This document shows positions 31,571 to 40,121 of a stretch of DNA of 64,000 bases, piece by piece (the stretch's first letter is position 1; every line of letters starts with the position of its first letter). The stretch is from Streptomyces lateritius. GTDB taxonomy: Bacteria > Actinomycetota > Actinomycetes > Streptomycetales > Streptomycetaceae. The stretch covers positions 1 through 64,000 of the forward strand of contig NZ_BMTO01000017.1 of the NCBI RefSeq assembly GCF_014649715.1, read 5' to 3'. A model generated the notes under the pieces. The model worked only from the letters and a program-made list of their open reading frames with translations. It did no database searches and had not been told where the DNA came from. The translations under genes were made by a program, and so were the position numbers.

Positions 31571-32128
31571 GTGACCGGTCGTACCGAATGGCCGGGCGAC
31601 AGCCCCGACTCGTCGAGGGCCGAGAAGGAGCTGTCGCCCCAGGAACCGGCTGAGCGGGCGCGGGCGATCTGCCTGCGCCTGCTCACCGGGACCCCCCGCA
31701 CCCGCAAGCAGCTCGCCGACGCCCTGCGTAAGCGGGAGATCCCCGACGAAGTCGCCGAAGAGGTCCTCTCCCGCTTCGAGGACGTCGGGCTGATCGACGA
31801 CGCCGCTTTCGCGGACGCATGGGTGGAATCGCGGCACCATGGGCGGGGCCTCGCCCGCCGGGCCCTCGCCCGGGAACTCCGCACCAAGGGCGTCGACCCC
31901 TCCCTGATCCAGGAGGCGGTGGGACAACTCGACTCCGAGCAGGAGGAGATCACCGCGCGCGAGCTCGTCGACCGCAAGCTCCGCGCCACCCGCGGCCTCG
32001 ACCGCGACCGCAGACTGCGCCGACTCGCCGGCATGCTCGCCCGCAAGGGGTACGCGGAGGGCATGGCCCTGCGGGTCGTCAGACAGGCCTTGGAGGAAGA
32101 GGGCGAGGACACCGAGGGGCTGGAATAG
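31571..32128 (+). CDS. recX: Recombination regulator RecX
   Basis: A 185-residue helical-repeat protein that modulates RecA filaments. Three-helix repeats are visible (CLRLLTGTPRTRKQLADAL, VGLIDDAAFADAWVESR, and RGLARRALARELRTKGVD). GTG 31571 is 4 nt after the recA stop, so the two are co-transcribed and probably coupled. Confidence 0.95.
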   Translation: MTGRTEWPGDSPDSSRAEKELSPQEPAERARAICLRLLTGTPRTRKQLADALRKREIPDEVAEEVLSRFEDVGLIDDAAFADAWVESRHHGRGLARRALARELRTKGVDPSLIQEAVGQLDSEQEEITARELVDRKLRATRGLDRDRRLRRLAGMLARKGYAEGMALRVVRQALEEEGEDTEGLE

Positions 32129-32293
32129 CCCTTCTAGACGGGGAGTCGGGGGGCGTAGTACCCGGGCACGGACCAGACCCCGCCCCTGTGCGGTCAGCGA
32201 CACCGCCGTTGTGGCCCCGCCGACCGGTGGACCCGCCGACCGGCGTGCCCGTGAACCGGCCGGCCCACCGACCGGCCCGTCGCAGGGGGCGGA

Positions 32294-32701
32294 CTACGGC
32301 CGAGCCGTCGGCGGCAGCACCGGGAGTCCCGCCGCCTTCCATGCCTGGAAGCCGCCGATCACATCGGTCGCGCGGTACAGCCCCAACTGTCGCAGCGAGG
32401 CCGCTGCCAGCGAGGACGCGTAGCCCTCGTCGCAGAGCACGACCACCCGCAGGTCGTGACCGACCGCCTGCGGCGCCCGATGGCTGCCCAGCGGATCGAG
32501 CCGCCACTCCAGCTCATTGCGTTCCACGACCAGCGCGCCTGGGATGAGCCCGTCCCGCTCCCTCAGCGCCGCGTACCGGGTGTCGACGAGGAGGGCGTCA
32601 CCCGCCTCGTACGCCTCGTGGGCGGCACGGGCCTCGATCCGGTCCAGGCCGGACCTGACCCGCTCGAGATGTTCGTCGATTCCCACGCGCTCGCTGCTCA
32701 C
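32294..32701 (-). CDS. Rhodanese-like sulfurtransferase
   Basis: A 135-residue single rhodanese domain with DTRYAALRERDGLIPGA and the active-site loop VLCDEGYASS (catalytic Cys), ending in IGGFQAWKAAGLPV. The start ATG overlaps the cysteine dioxygenase stop, so the pair is translationally coupled. It probably handles persulfide or thiosulfate sulfur downstream of cysteine oxidation; the exact acceptor is unknown. Confidence 0.92.
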   Translation of the reverse strand: MSSERVGIDEHLERVRSGLDRIEARAAHEAYEAGDALLVDTRYAALRERDGLIPGALVVERNELEWRLDPLGSHRAPQAVGHDLRVVVLCDEGYASSLAAASLRQLGLYRATDVIGGFQAWKAAGLPVLPPTARP

Positions 32702-33285
32702 TGCCAGTCCTCCGGACGCTCGACCTGCTCAAGACGGAGCACCGCGCCCGACCGGCTGAAGCGCCGGAGCAGCGGGAGCGGCGGGTAGTACGCGTGCACC
32801 GACACGGCGTGCGTCTCCCGGGACTCGTTGAGCACCTCGTGCACATGGTGCTGCCCGAACGCGCGCCCCCTGCCCGCGGTCAACCGCCGTTCCCTGTCGA
32901 CCCCGTCGGCGAGTTCCAGAGTCTTCCAGCCGCCCGCCGGAAGACGTACCGCGAGGGAGTTCTCCTTCAGGGTGCCGCGCGCGGTGGTGAAGGCACCGTA
33001 CGACTCGGCGTGGTCGTGCCAGCCGGTTCCGGTGCCGGGCGGCCAGCCGATGAGCCAGGCCTCGCTGCCGCCGGGCCCGTCGAGCCGCACCCAGGTACGA
33101 CCCTCGGGGTCGAGCGGCAGGGAGTCGATGAGTTCGGTGTCCGCGGCGGTACGGCGGACGAAGTCCAGCAGGTCGGCCGCGGTCGGGGCCGAAGAGCCTC
33201 CAGAGCGACCGGCGACGGCGGGGAGGGGAAGAGAGGGAGGGACCGAGGCAGAGGAAGGGGCGGGCGTGGAGACGCGCTGGGGCAC
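32698..33285 (-). CDS. Cysteine dioxygenase
   Basis: A 195-residue cupin enzyme oxidising cysteine to cysteine sulfinate. Fe ligands are His90 and His92 (GWHDHAESYG) and His149 (HVHEVLN). An Arg (about 67, TWVRLDG) fits the Arg-type cysteine-specific group rather than the Gln-type mercaptopropionate group. The first 35 residues are Pro/Ser-rich and not conserved. GTG 33285 follows AGGACGG. The S. coelicolor enzyme in this position was shown to be active. A Cys-rich leader peptide lies upstream, and rhodanese is coupled downstream. Confidence 0.92.
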   Translation of the reverse strand: MPQRVSTPAPSSASVPPSLPLPAVAGRSGGSSAPTAADLLDFVRRTAADTELIDSLPLDPEGRTWVRLDGPGGSEAWLIGWPPGTGTGWHDHAESYGAFTTARGTLKENSLAVRLPAGGWKTLELADGVDRERRLTAGRGRAFGQHHVHEVLNESRETHAVSVHAYYPPLPLLRRFSRSGAVLRLEQVERPEDWQ

Positions 33286-33371
33286 GGAAGACCGTCCTGA
33301 GAGGTCGCGGGGAACGCGCGCGTGGATACGCCGACGTCAGCGGCGAAGGGCGCGCGAGGGGAGAGGCGAGT

Positions 33372-33419
33372 TCAGCAGGACGGGCGACACACGCAGCCCG
33401 CATAGCGGACGAGGTCCAT
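33372..33419 (-). CDS. Cysteine-rich leader peptide (15 aa) upstream of cysteine dioxygenase
   Basis: On the minus strand ATG 33419 opens MDLVRYAGCVCRPSC and stops at TGA 33374-33372. Three of the last seven residues are Cys. A strong GGAGGG ribosome site sits 5 nt upstream, and a promoter at 33466-33494 places the transcript start about 40 nt before it. The stop is 86 nt before the cysteine dioxygenase start, and the gap can fold (CGCCG/CGGCG at 33329-33345). Cys-containing leader peptides that attenuate sulfur genes are known in actinobacteria; this one precedes a cysteine-catabolic operon. Too short for ordinary gene callers. Confidence 0.7.
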   Translation of the reverse strand: MDLVRYAGCVCRPSC

Positions 33420-33465
33420 ATGGACCCTCCGCCACAGGCGCACATCGGTGTCGGTCACGTTCCGG

Positions 33466-33494
33466 AGTACACCATGTGCGCCCGCGAGGGTCAA
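33466..33494 (-). promoter_or_regulatory. Promoter of the leader-CDO-rhodanese operon
   Basis: On the minus strand TTGACC (33494-33489), a 17-nt spacer and TGTACT (33471-33466). The -35 overlaps the stop codon of the FAD monooxygenase. Confidence 0.55.
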
Positions 33495-35377
33495 TTGATG
33501 TCCGCGGTGCGGTCGCTCTTCTTGGACACCTTCTTCGACGACTTCTTGGGCACCGCTTGCGGCGGCGCGGTGGAGGGTGCCTCGGGTGCCGCCTGGGACG
33601 GCGTTCGGGGGACGGCGGACCGCTTCGCGGCGCCGGAGGCCGTCCTCGCCGCCGCCTTCGAACCATCCTCGGCGGCCTTCGCGGCCTTCACCACCGCGAC
33701 CGCCTTCGCGCGCTTGGCGCCGTTCCCGCCCTTCCCGCCCTTCCCGTCCTCCGGGCTCTTCGCAGCCGCAGGCTCCGCGAGCGGCTTCACGGCCCCGCCC
33801 CGCGTCGCGTCCGCCGCGGCGTACAGCTCCGCCGGCCGGACGCCGGAGAACGCGGCGACCAGATGTCCGTCCGGGCGCACCAGCAGGACGGTGTGCGCCA
33901 CCGCGCCCGGGTACGCCTCGGTCACCAGCAGCTCAGCCTTCGCCGGCAGCGCCCTCACCGCCTCGACGAGCCGGGGCATCACGCCCGCGCTCATCCAGTG
34001 CCGCCGGTCCCACACTCCCGTGCCGGGTGCGACCAGGACGACCAGGAACCGCCCCTGACCCAGCCGGTCCCGGAGCCGTACGGTCGTACCGTCCGGAGCG
34101 GTCACCCGCACGTCCTCCACCGGCGAGCCCTCCGCCGTACCCACAGGGACGCGGGAAGTTCCGGCGTCCGGGGGCGCGAGGGGGGAGTGCGGGTACGAAG
34201 GGGGCGCGCCGAGCGGACCGCGCCCCAGGTGCCCGTCGGCCAGCAGGCTGTCGTGGCCGCGTGTGCCACCGGGGATGTACGTCCGCAGGCCGCCACCCCC
34301 GCGCAGCACGGGCAGGGACTGGTCGGCGGCCCGGAGCCGGGAGGCGACGGCGGCACGGCGCTCGCTCTGATAGCTGTCGAGCAGGGTGTCGGACGCCCCG
34401 TGGTGCCAGGCCTGGGCCAGCTTCCACGCCAGGTTGTCGGCGTCCCGCAGCCCCTCGTCGACGCCCTGGGTGCCGACCGCGCCGAGCAGATGCGCCGCGT
34501 CGCCCGCGAGGAAGACCCGGTCCACCCGCCAGCGCCGGGCGAGCCGGTGGTGCAGCGTGTGGACACCGGTGTCGATCAGTTCGTACGGCGGAGTCTCGCC
34601 GCCGCACCAGCCCGCCAGCGTGTCGCGGATCTTGGTGACCAGGGCCTCGGGCGTGACGAGCTCTCCGCGCGGCGGCAGCAGCCAGTCGATCCGCCAGACC
34701 CCGTCGGGCAGCGGGCGGGCCGTGATCTCCTCGCCGCCGCCCCGCCACGGCGGCTGACGGTGCAACAGGGCCTCGCCGGCCCAGGGAAGTTCGGTCCGCA
34801 GCGCGGCGACCGCGTGCCGTTCCACCGCCGTGCGGCCGGGGAAGCGGACGGAGAGCAGCTTGCGCACGGTGGAGCGGGCGCCGTCGCAGCCGACCAGGTG
34901 GCTGCCGCGCCACCAGGTCCCGCCGGGGCCTCGGGTGTGGGCCGTGATCCCGTCGCCGTCCTGTTCGATCGCGTCGAGCCGGGCCTCGGTGACGAGGTGG
35001 ACGAGCTCCTGCCCGGCGATCGCGTCGAGCAGACCCCGTGAGAGGGCGTGCTGCGGGATGTGCAGCGGAGCCGCCGGGCCGCCGCCGTCACTCTCCGTAC
35101 CGCCGAGGCCGAGATCCAGCTCGATGTGCCTCATCTGTTGCTTGCGTCGCATGGAACGCCAGCCGACCCACCGGACCCCTTCATCACGCAGGGTGGTGCA
35201 GCCGAGCCGCTCCATCATCGCGGCCATGTCGGCGCGCAGCACCACCGTGCGGGCGGGGCGTGGCTCCTCCTTGCCGGGCCCCTCGTCGAGGACGACGCTG
35301 GGTACCCCCTGCGAGGCCAGGGCAAGGGAGAGCGCGAGGCCCACGGGCCCCGCGCCGACGATGATCACCGGGTCCAC
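33491..35377 (-). CDS. FAD-dependent aromatic hydroxylase-type monooxygenase
   Basis: A 628-residue group A flavin monooxygenase (FAD_binding_3). The dinucleotide motif VGAGPVGLALSLALA is at the N-terminus, DG-type VGCDGARSTVRKLL and the GD motif FLAGDAAHLLGAVGTQGVDEG follow, then a thioredoxin-like C-terminal domain (about 420-545). The last ~80 residues are Lys/Ala/Ser-rich and disordered. Such enzymes hydroxylate phenols or polyketides; the substrate is unknown. GTG 35377 is chosen as it follows AGGAG by 8 nt and sits just before the FAD motif. Confidence 0.87.
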   Translation of the reverse strand: MDPVIIVGAGPVGLALSLALASQGVPSVVLDEGPGKEEPRPARTVVLRADMAAMMERLGCTTLRDEGVRWVGWRSMRRKQQMRHIELDLGLGGTESDGGGPAAPLHIPQHALSRGLLDAIAGQELVHLVTEARLDAIEQDGDGITAHTRGPGGTWWRGSHLVGCDGARSTVRKLLSVRFPGRTAVERHAVAALRTELPWAGEALLHRQPPWRGGGEEITARPLPDGVWRIDWLLPPRGELVTPEALVTKIRDTLAGWCGGETPPYELIDTGVHTLHHRLARRWRVDRVFLAGDAAHLLGAVGTQGVDEGLRDADNLAWKLAQAWHHGASDTLLDSYQSERRAAVASRLRAADQSLPVLRGGGGLRTYIPGGTRGHDSLLADGHLGRGPLGAPPSYPHSPLAPPDAGTSRVPVGTAEGSPVEDVRVTAPDGTTVRLRDRLGQGRFLVVLVAPGTGVWDRRHWMSAGVMPRLVEAVRALPAKAELLVTEAYPGAVAHTVLLVRPDGHLVAAFSGVRPAELYAAADATRGGAVKPLAEPAAAKSPEDGKGGKGGNGAKRAKAVAVVKAAKAAEDGSKAAARTASGAAKRSAVPRTPSQAAPEAPSTAPPQAVPKKSSKKVSKKSDRTADIN

Positions 35378-35540
35378 GGCGCGGCTCCTGAAGGCCGTTC
35401 GGTCATGCGGGTAGCACAGCGAAGTGTGGCGCGAGCCCGGTGCGTGATCACAGAACGTATGCAACCCATTGCGGGTGCTTGCGTCAAGCGACGGGGGCAG
35501 CGGCGCGACCGCCACTGCCCCCGGATGATGTCACATGCTG

Positions 35541-36458
35541 TCAGTTCTTCGTGATGCCAGGTCCGTCGGGACCGCCGGTGTTGTTCCCGAGGGCCTGGCC
35601 GGCGTCGGCGATGAGCACGATCTCCTTCGCGGCGGCGTCCGGGACGGCGATCCCCGTCTTCGCCCGGCGGCCCCTCTTCTCGATCCAGGTGGCGAGCGCG
35701 GAGAGCGCCAGGCACAGCGCGATGTAGATGGCGCCGAAGACCACGATGGTGGAGACGTACGGGTACTGGCCGTTGACCTGTGTGTTGGAGGCGATCAGCC
35801 GGGCCGAGTAGAGCAGCTCGGGATAGAGGATGACGAAGCCGAGCGAGGTGTCCTTCAGGGTGACCACCAGCTGGCTGATGATCGTCGGCAGCATCGCCCT
35901 GACCGCCTGCGGCATCAGGACGGTCGTCATCACCTGCGTCTTGGTCATGCCCAGTGCGTAGGCGGCCTCGCGCTGACCCTTGGGGACCGCGTTCACACCG
36001 GCGCGCAGCACCTCCGCCTGCACACAGCCGTTGTAGATCGACAGGCCGATCGCCAGGGCCCACAGCGAATAGTCGGTGAGGAAGGCGACCCAGACGGCGT
36101 AGATCGTGATCAACAGCGGGATGGAGCGGAAGAGCTCGATGAAGCCGGTGGCCAGTACGCGGACCGGCGCCTTGTCGGAGAGCCGGGCGACGGCGAGCGC
36201 CACACCGAGGACGAGCGAGCCGACGGCCGCGAGACCGAACGCCTTCAGCGTGGCGAGGAGGGCGTCGGCGATGTTCTGCCGGATGCCCGCGTAGTTGAAG
36301 ATGTCCCACATCGCGGGGTCGAGGTGACCCTTGTCGCTCAGCCGGAGCACGCTCACGGCCAGCAGGGCGACGATGGCGACCGTGCCCGCGACGGCGTAGA
36401 TCCGGTTGCGGACGCGCGCCTTGGGGCCCGGGGCGTCGTAGAGAACACTGGCACTCAT
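35541..36458 (-). CDS. gluD: Glutamate ABC transporter permease GluD
   Basis: A 305-residue polar amino-acid permease of the HisMQ type with five to six hydrophobic helices and the EAA loop (REAAYALGMTKTQVMTTVLMPQAVR, in part EAAYALGMTKTQVM). It has a longer C-terminal tail than GluC. ATG 36458 overlaps the gluC stop (ATGA). It is the last gene of gluABCD. Confidence 0.93.
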   Translation of the reverse strand: MSASVLYDAPGPKARVRNRIYAVAGTVAIVALLAVSVLRLSDKGHLDPAMWDIFNYAGIRQNIADALLATLKAFGLAAVGSLVLGVALAVARLSDKAPVRVLATGFIELFRSIPLLITIYAVWVAFLTDYSLWALAIGLSIYNGCVQAEVLRAGVNAVPKGQREAAYALGMTKTQVMTTVLMPQAVRAMLPTIISQLVVTLKDTSLGFVILYPELLYSARLIASNTQVNGQYPYVSTIVVFGAIYIALCLALSALATWIEKRGRRAKTGIAVPDAAAKEIVLIADAGQALGNNTGGPDGPGITKN

Positions 36459-37102
36459 CGGGCGACCTCCATGCGGCGCTCAAGGACACGGAAGATCCCG
36501 CTGATGCTGAAGGTGACGACCAGGTACGCGGCGGCCACCCAGACGAAGATCGGGCCGATCGCGTAGCCCTGCTCGCTCATCAGCGTCGTCCAGCCGAAGA
36601 GCTCGGTGACGCTGAAGGCGCCGGCGATGGCCGAGTTCTTGGTGAGCGCGATGAAGATCGAGCTCAGCGGGGGCAGCACGGTGCGGGTCGCCTGCGGGAG
36701 CACGATCATCCGCAGTGTCTGCGAGAAGGTCATGCCGAGTGAACGGGCGGCCTCGGCCTGGCCGAGCGGCACGGTGCTGATGCCGGAGCGGACGGCCTCG
36801 GCGACGAAGGCCGAGGTGTAGAAGCCCAGCGCGAGCGCCCCGAGCACGAACGGGCTCATGCCCGGGAAGAAGATCTCCGGGACCACGAAGAACGAGACGA
36901 GGAAGAGCAGCGTCAGCGGGGTGTTGCGCAACAGGTTGACCCAGAGGGTGCCGAAGAAGCGCAGGGGTGGGACGGGCGAGACCCGGAAGCCGGCGACGAG
37001 GACGCCGAGGACCAGCGCGATGACCGAGCTGACGGCGGTGATCGACACGGTTCCTATGAAGCCGTCGCGGAACTCCGGGAAATGGTCGAGCAGTACGTTC
37101 AT
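36455..37102 (-). CDS. gluC: Glutamate ABC transporter permease GluC
   Basis: A 215-residue HisMQ-type permease, five helices, EAA loop GQAEAARSLGMTFSQTLRMI. Pairs with GluD. Follows gluB after 136 nt that contain strong hairpins. Confidence 0.93.
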   Translation of the reverse strand: MNVLLDHFPEFRDGFIGTVSITAVSSVIALVLGVLVAGFRVSPVPPLRFFGTLWVNLLRNTPLTLLFLVSFFVVPEIFFPGMSPFVLGALALGFYTSAFVAEAVRSGISTVPLGQAEAARSLGMTFSQTLRMIVLPQATRTVLPPLSSIFIALTKNSAIAGAFSVTELFGWTTLMSEQGYAIGPIFVWVAAAYLVVTFSISGIFRVLERRMEVAR

Positions 37103-37194
37103 GAGGTCTCCGCGTCGGCGGTCAGCGGCGGTCTTGCAGGCGGCGCCTGCGGGCAGACTTACGGGTGCGTCAAGGGCTTACGGGCAGGGGGAGC

Positions 37195-37222
37195 GGCGCC
37201 CCGTACGTCCGTACGGGGCGCC
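37195..37222 (-). terminator. Intercistronic hairpin between gluB and gluC
   Basis: A perfect 12-bp stem (37195-37206 with 37211-37222) with a GTCC loop begins 16 nt after the gluB stop. A second GCAGGC/GCCTGC hairpin lies at 37136-37150. Probably a 3' stabiliser or partial terminator that lifts gluB mRNA above the permease genes. Confidence 0.7.
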
Positions 37223-37238
37223 CGCGTCCAGGCGAAGA

Positions 37239-38156
37239 TCAGTAGCGGTTGACCGCGGGCGGCGCGACGTACGCCGAGCCCGACAGACCCAGGGTGGCCT
37301 CGTAGATCTTCTTGTACGTGCCGTCCTTGACGTACTTCTCCAGCGTGTCGTTGATCTTGGTACGCAGGACCTTGTCGTCCTTGTTCATGCCGATGCCGTA
37401 GGGCTCCTCGGTGAACGGCTTGCCCACGACCTTGAGCTTGCCGGCGTTGGCCGCGGCGTAGCCCTTCAGGATCGAGTCGTCCGTGGTGACCGCGTCGACC
37501 TGCTTGGTGAGGAGCTGCTGGACGCAGTCCGAGTACTTGGCGAGCTCGGTGGTCTGGGCGCCGTACTCGGGCTTCTTGATCTCCTGCAGCGGGGTCGAGC
37601 CCGTGATGGAGCAGACCTTCTTGCCCTTGAGGGTCTCCGGACCGGTGATCGCGGTCTCGTCCTTGCGGACCAGGAGGTCGGCGCCGGCCTTGTAGTACGG
37701 GCCCGCGAAGCCGACCTGCGCCTTGCGCTTGTCGTTGATCGTGTAGGTACCGACGTAGTAGTCGACCTGGCCCGTGGAGATCGCCGTCTCACGGAGCTTG
37801 GAGTCGACCGTCTTCCACTCGATCTTGTCCTCGGTGAAGCCCAGCTCCGCCGCGATCATCTTGGCGATCTCGACGTCGAAGCCGGACCGCTCCTTGGTCG
37901 CCTGGTCCTCGAAGCCGAGGTACGGCTGGTCGGCCTTGGAGCCGATGATGAGCTTGCCGCGCTCCTTCGCCTTCTTGAAGGTCGGCGAGTCCAGGCTCAC
38001 ATCGGTGGCGACGATGTACTTGGGAAGCTGAGGAGCGCTCGAGTCGCCGGGCTTCACGGCGGGCTTGTCGCCGGCGGAGCCCTCCTTGCCACCACAGGCG
38101 GTCGCGGTCAGGGCGAGCACGGCGACGGCCACGGCCGCGGTCTTGCGGAGCTTCAT
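37239..38156 (-). CDS. gluB: Glutamate-binding lipoprotein GluB
   Basis: A 305-residue periplasmic-type amino-acid-binding protein anchored as a lipoprotein: signal peptide 1-21, lipobox ALTATAC with Cys about 21. The SBP_bac_3 fold shows GFDVEIAKMIAAELG, DYYVGTYTINDKRK and GIGMNKDD. Delivers glutamate to GluCD. ATG 38156 is preferred; an ATG three codons earlier (38165) is too close to AAAGGG. Confidence 0.93.
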   Translation of the reverse strand: MKLRKTAAVAVAVLALTATACGGKEGSAGDKPAVKPGDSSAPQLPKYIVATDVSLDSPTFKKAKERGKLIIGSKADQPYLGFEDQATKERSGFDVEIAKMIAAELGFTEDKIEWKTVDSKLRETAISTGQVDYYVGTYTINDKRKAQVGFAGPYYKAGADLLVRKDETAITGPETLKGKKVCSITGSTPLQEIKKPEYGAQTTELAKYSDCVQQLLTKQVDAVTTDDSILKGYAAANAGKLKVVGKPFTEEPYGIGMNKDDKVLRTKINDTLEKYVKDGTYKKIYEATLGLSGSAYVAPPAVNRY

Positions 38157-38218
38157 GGTGAACATCCCTTTGTTCGTGGGTTGTTGATCGGCAGGTGAAG
38201 CATGGGGGATGACCGTCG

Positions 38219-39004
38219 TCAGTGGTGCAGGATTTTCGAAAGGAAGTCCTTCGCCCGGTCGCTTCGCGGGTTGCTGAAGAACTCCTCGGGCGTGGCCTGT
38301 TCGACGATCTTGCCGTCGGCCATGAACACGACGCGGTTGGCGGCGGAGCGCGCGAAGCCCATCTCGTGGGTGACGACGACCATCGTCATGCCGTCGCGCG
38401 CCAGTTGCTGCATGACCTCGAGGACCTCGTTGATCATCTCGGGGTCGAGCGCCGAGGTCGGCTCGTCGAACAGCATGACCTTGGGGTCCATGGCCAACGC
38501 GCGTGCGATCGCCACGCGCTGCTGCTGTCCGCCGGAGAGCTGCGCCGGGTACTTGTCCGCCTGGGTGCCGACACCCACCCGGTCGAGCAGCGCGCGAGCC
38601 TTGGTCTCGGCGGCCTTCTTCTCCGTCCTGCGGACCTTGACCTGGCCCAGCATCACGTTCTCGAGCACGGTCTTGTGCGCGAAGAGATTGAAGGACTGGA
38701 AGACCATGCCGACGTCGGCGCGCAGCCGGGCCAGCTCCTTGCCCTCCTGGGGCAGCGGCCGGTCGTCGATGGTGATGGTGCCGGAGTCGATCGTCTCCAG
38801 GCGGTTGATGGTGCGGCACAGTGTGGACTTGCCGGACCCGGAAGGCCCGATGACGACCACGACTTCGCCACGGGCGATCGTCAGGTCGATGTCCTGGAGC
38901 ACATGCAGCGCGCCGAAGTGCTTGTTCACGTTGGACAGCACGACCAGGTCGCCCGCCGCCGGTACGGCGTCCTTCGAGCCCTTGGTCACTGACACTCCGC
39001 TCAT
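38219..39004 (-). CDS. gluA: Glutamate ABC transporter ATP-binding protein GluA
   Basis: A 261-residue ABC ATPase with Walker A GPSGSGKS, Q-loop VFQSFNLF, signature LSGGQQQR, Walker B VMLFDEPTSALDPE and switch His VVTHEMG. First gene of gluABCD. ATG 39004 gives the conserved N-terminus; an upstream in-frame GTG at 39049 lies before the GAGGAGGA ribosome site and is less likely. Confidence 0.94.
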   Translation of the reverse strand: MSGVSVTKGSKDAVPAAGDLVVLSNVNKHFGALHVLQDIDLTIARGEVVVVIGPSGSGKSTLCRTINRLETIDSGTITIDDRPLPQEGKELARLRADVGMVFQSFNLFAHKTVLENVMLGQVKVRRTEKKAAETKARALLDRVGVGTQADKYPAQLSGGQQQRVAIARALAMDPKVMLFDEPTSALDPEMINEVLEVMQQLARDGMTMVVVTHEMGFARSAANRVVFMADGKIVEQATPEEFFSNPRSDRAKDFLSKILHH

Positions 39005-39394
39005 CGGCTTCTTGCTCCGTCCTCCTCGGTTGGGGAGGACACTAGGCACGCGGCATGACGAGCGTCATTACATCTGAGCGGAAATTGAGGATAACGATCC
39101 GGCCGCAACCGGACACACTGCGTGAACGGGGCGGCTCGCGGCGTACCGGGTCCATAACGGAAACGCTCGGGTAACGGGGGGACACTTGACGGTGACGCCG
39201 ACGATCAGCGTTCATGCCCTGGTGTTCAGCTGGTACACAAGGGGTCATCATCAGCACATGCGACAGTGTCCGGCCTGACCGCCCGGCTCTGTCACCCGGC
39301 CGGCGTCACGGCCGGTCCGTCCGGCTGGAAACACCCCGCCGGAAAGTCCGGCCGGAACATCCGGCCGCATCGCACCGTACGCAGGAGGAGGGTC
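39005..39394. promoter_or_regulatory. Divergent gluA / gluR control region (390 nt)
   Basis: No gene is seen here. It holds a perfect ATGAC-N4-GTCAT inverted repeat (39055-39068), two TAACGG copies 17 nt apart (39155, 39172), and three CCGGC(C/T)GGAA-like direct repeats (39321, 39336, 39348) just before gluR. In S. coelicolor GluR is reported to bind the gluR/gluA intergenic region, so some of these may be its sites; which ones cannot be told by eye. Confidence 0.5.
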
Positions 39395-40099
39395 ATGAGA
39401 CTGCTGCTCGTCGAGGACGACGACCACGTCGCCGCGGCCCTGTCCGCCGTACTCGCGAAGCACGGGTTCACGGTCACGCACGCCCGCAACGGCGAGGAGG
39501 CGCTCCAGGCGGTGCTCCCGGCCGCGCACGGCGAGCGCCCTTCGTACGGAGTGATCCTGCTCGACCTCGGTCTCCCCGACCAGGACGGCTACCAGGTCTG
39601 CGGCCGCATCCGTAAGCTCACCACCACCCCGGTGATCATGGTGACCGCGCGGGCCGACGTGCGTTCGCGCATACACGGACTCAACCTGGGGGCCGACGAC
39701 TACGTCGTCAAGCCGTACGACACCGGGGAGCTCCTCGCCCGGATCCACGCGGTCAGCCGGCGCACCGCCGGAAGTGAGGAGTCCGGATCGTCCGGTGACG
39801 ACGCGGCGCTGCGGCTCGGCTCGGTCGTCATCGAGCTGCCCACCCGCCGGGTCAGCGTCGACGGCGCCCCGGTCCAGCTCACGCGCAAGGAGTTCGACCT
39901 GCTGGCCCTGCTCGCCCAGCGCCCCGGCGTGGTCTTCCGGCGCGAGCAGATCATCAGCGAGGTCTGGCGCACCAGCTGGGAGGGGACCGGCCGCACGCTC
40001 GAGGTGCACGTCGCCTCGCTGCGCTCCAAGCTGCGGATGCCCGCCCTGATCGAGACCGTGCGCGGCGTCGGCTACCGCCTGGTCGCTCCGGCCGCGTAA
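39395..40099 (+). CDS. gluR: OmpR-family response regulator GluR
   Basis: A 234-residue regulator: receiver (phospho-Asp57 in ILLDLGLPDQDG, KPYDTGEL) and winged-helix DNA-binding domain (about 135-230, with LTRKEFDLLALLA and TLEVHVASLRSKL). ATG 39395 follows GGAGGAGGG. It is 22 nt upstream of gluK and divergent from gluABCD. GluR-GluK in S. coelicolor controls glutamate uptake. Confidence 0.92.
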   Translation: MRLLLVEDDDHVAAALSAVLAKHGFTVTHARNGEEALQAVLPAAHGERPSYGVILLDLGLPDQDGYQVCGRIRKLTTTPVIMVTARADVRSRIHGLNLGADDYVVKPYDTGELLARIHAVSRRTAGSEESGSSGDDAALRLGSVVIELPTRRVSVDGAPVQLTRKEFDLLALLAQRPGVVFRREQIISEVWRTSWEGTGRTLEVHVASLRSKLRMPALIETVRGVGYRLVAPAA

Positions 40100-40121
40100 C
40101 CGCCGGGACGACGGACCTCAC

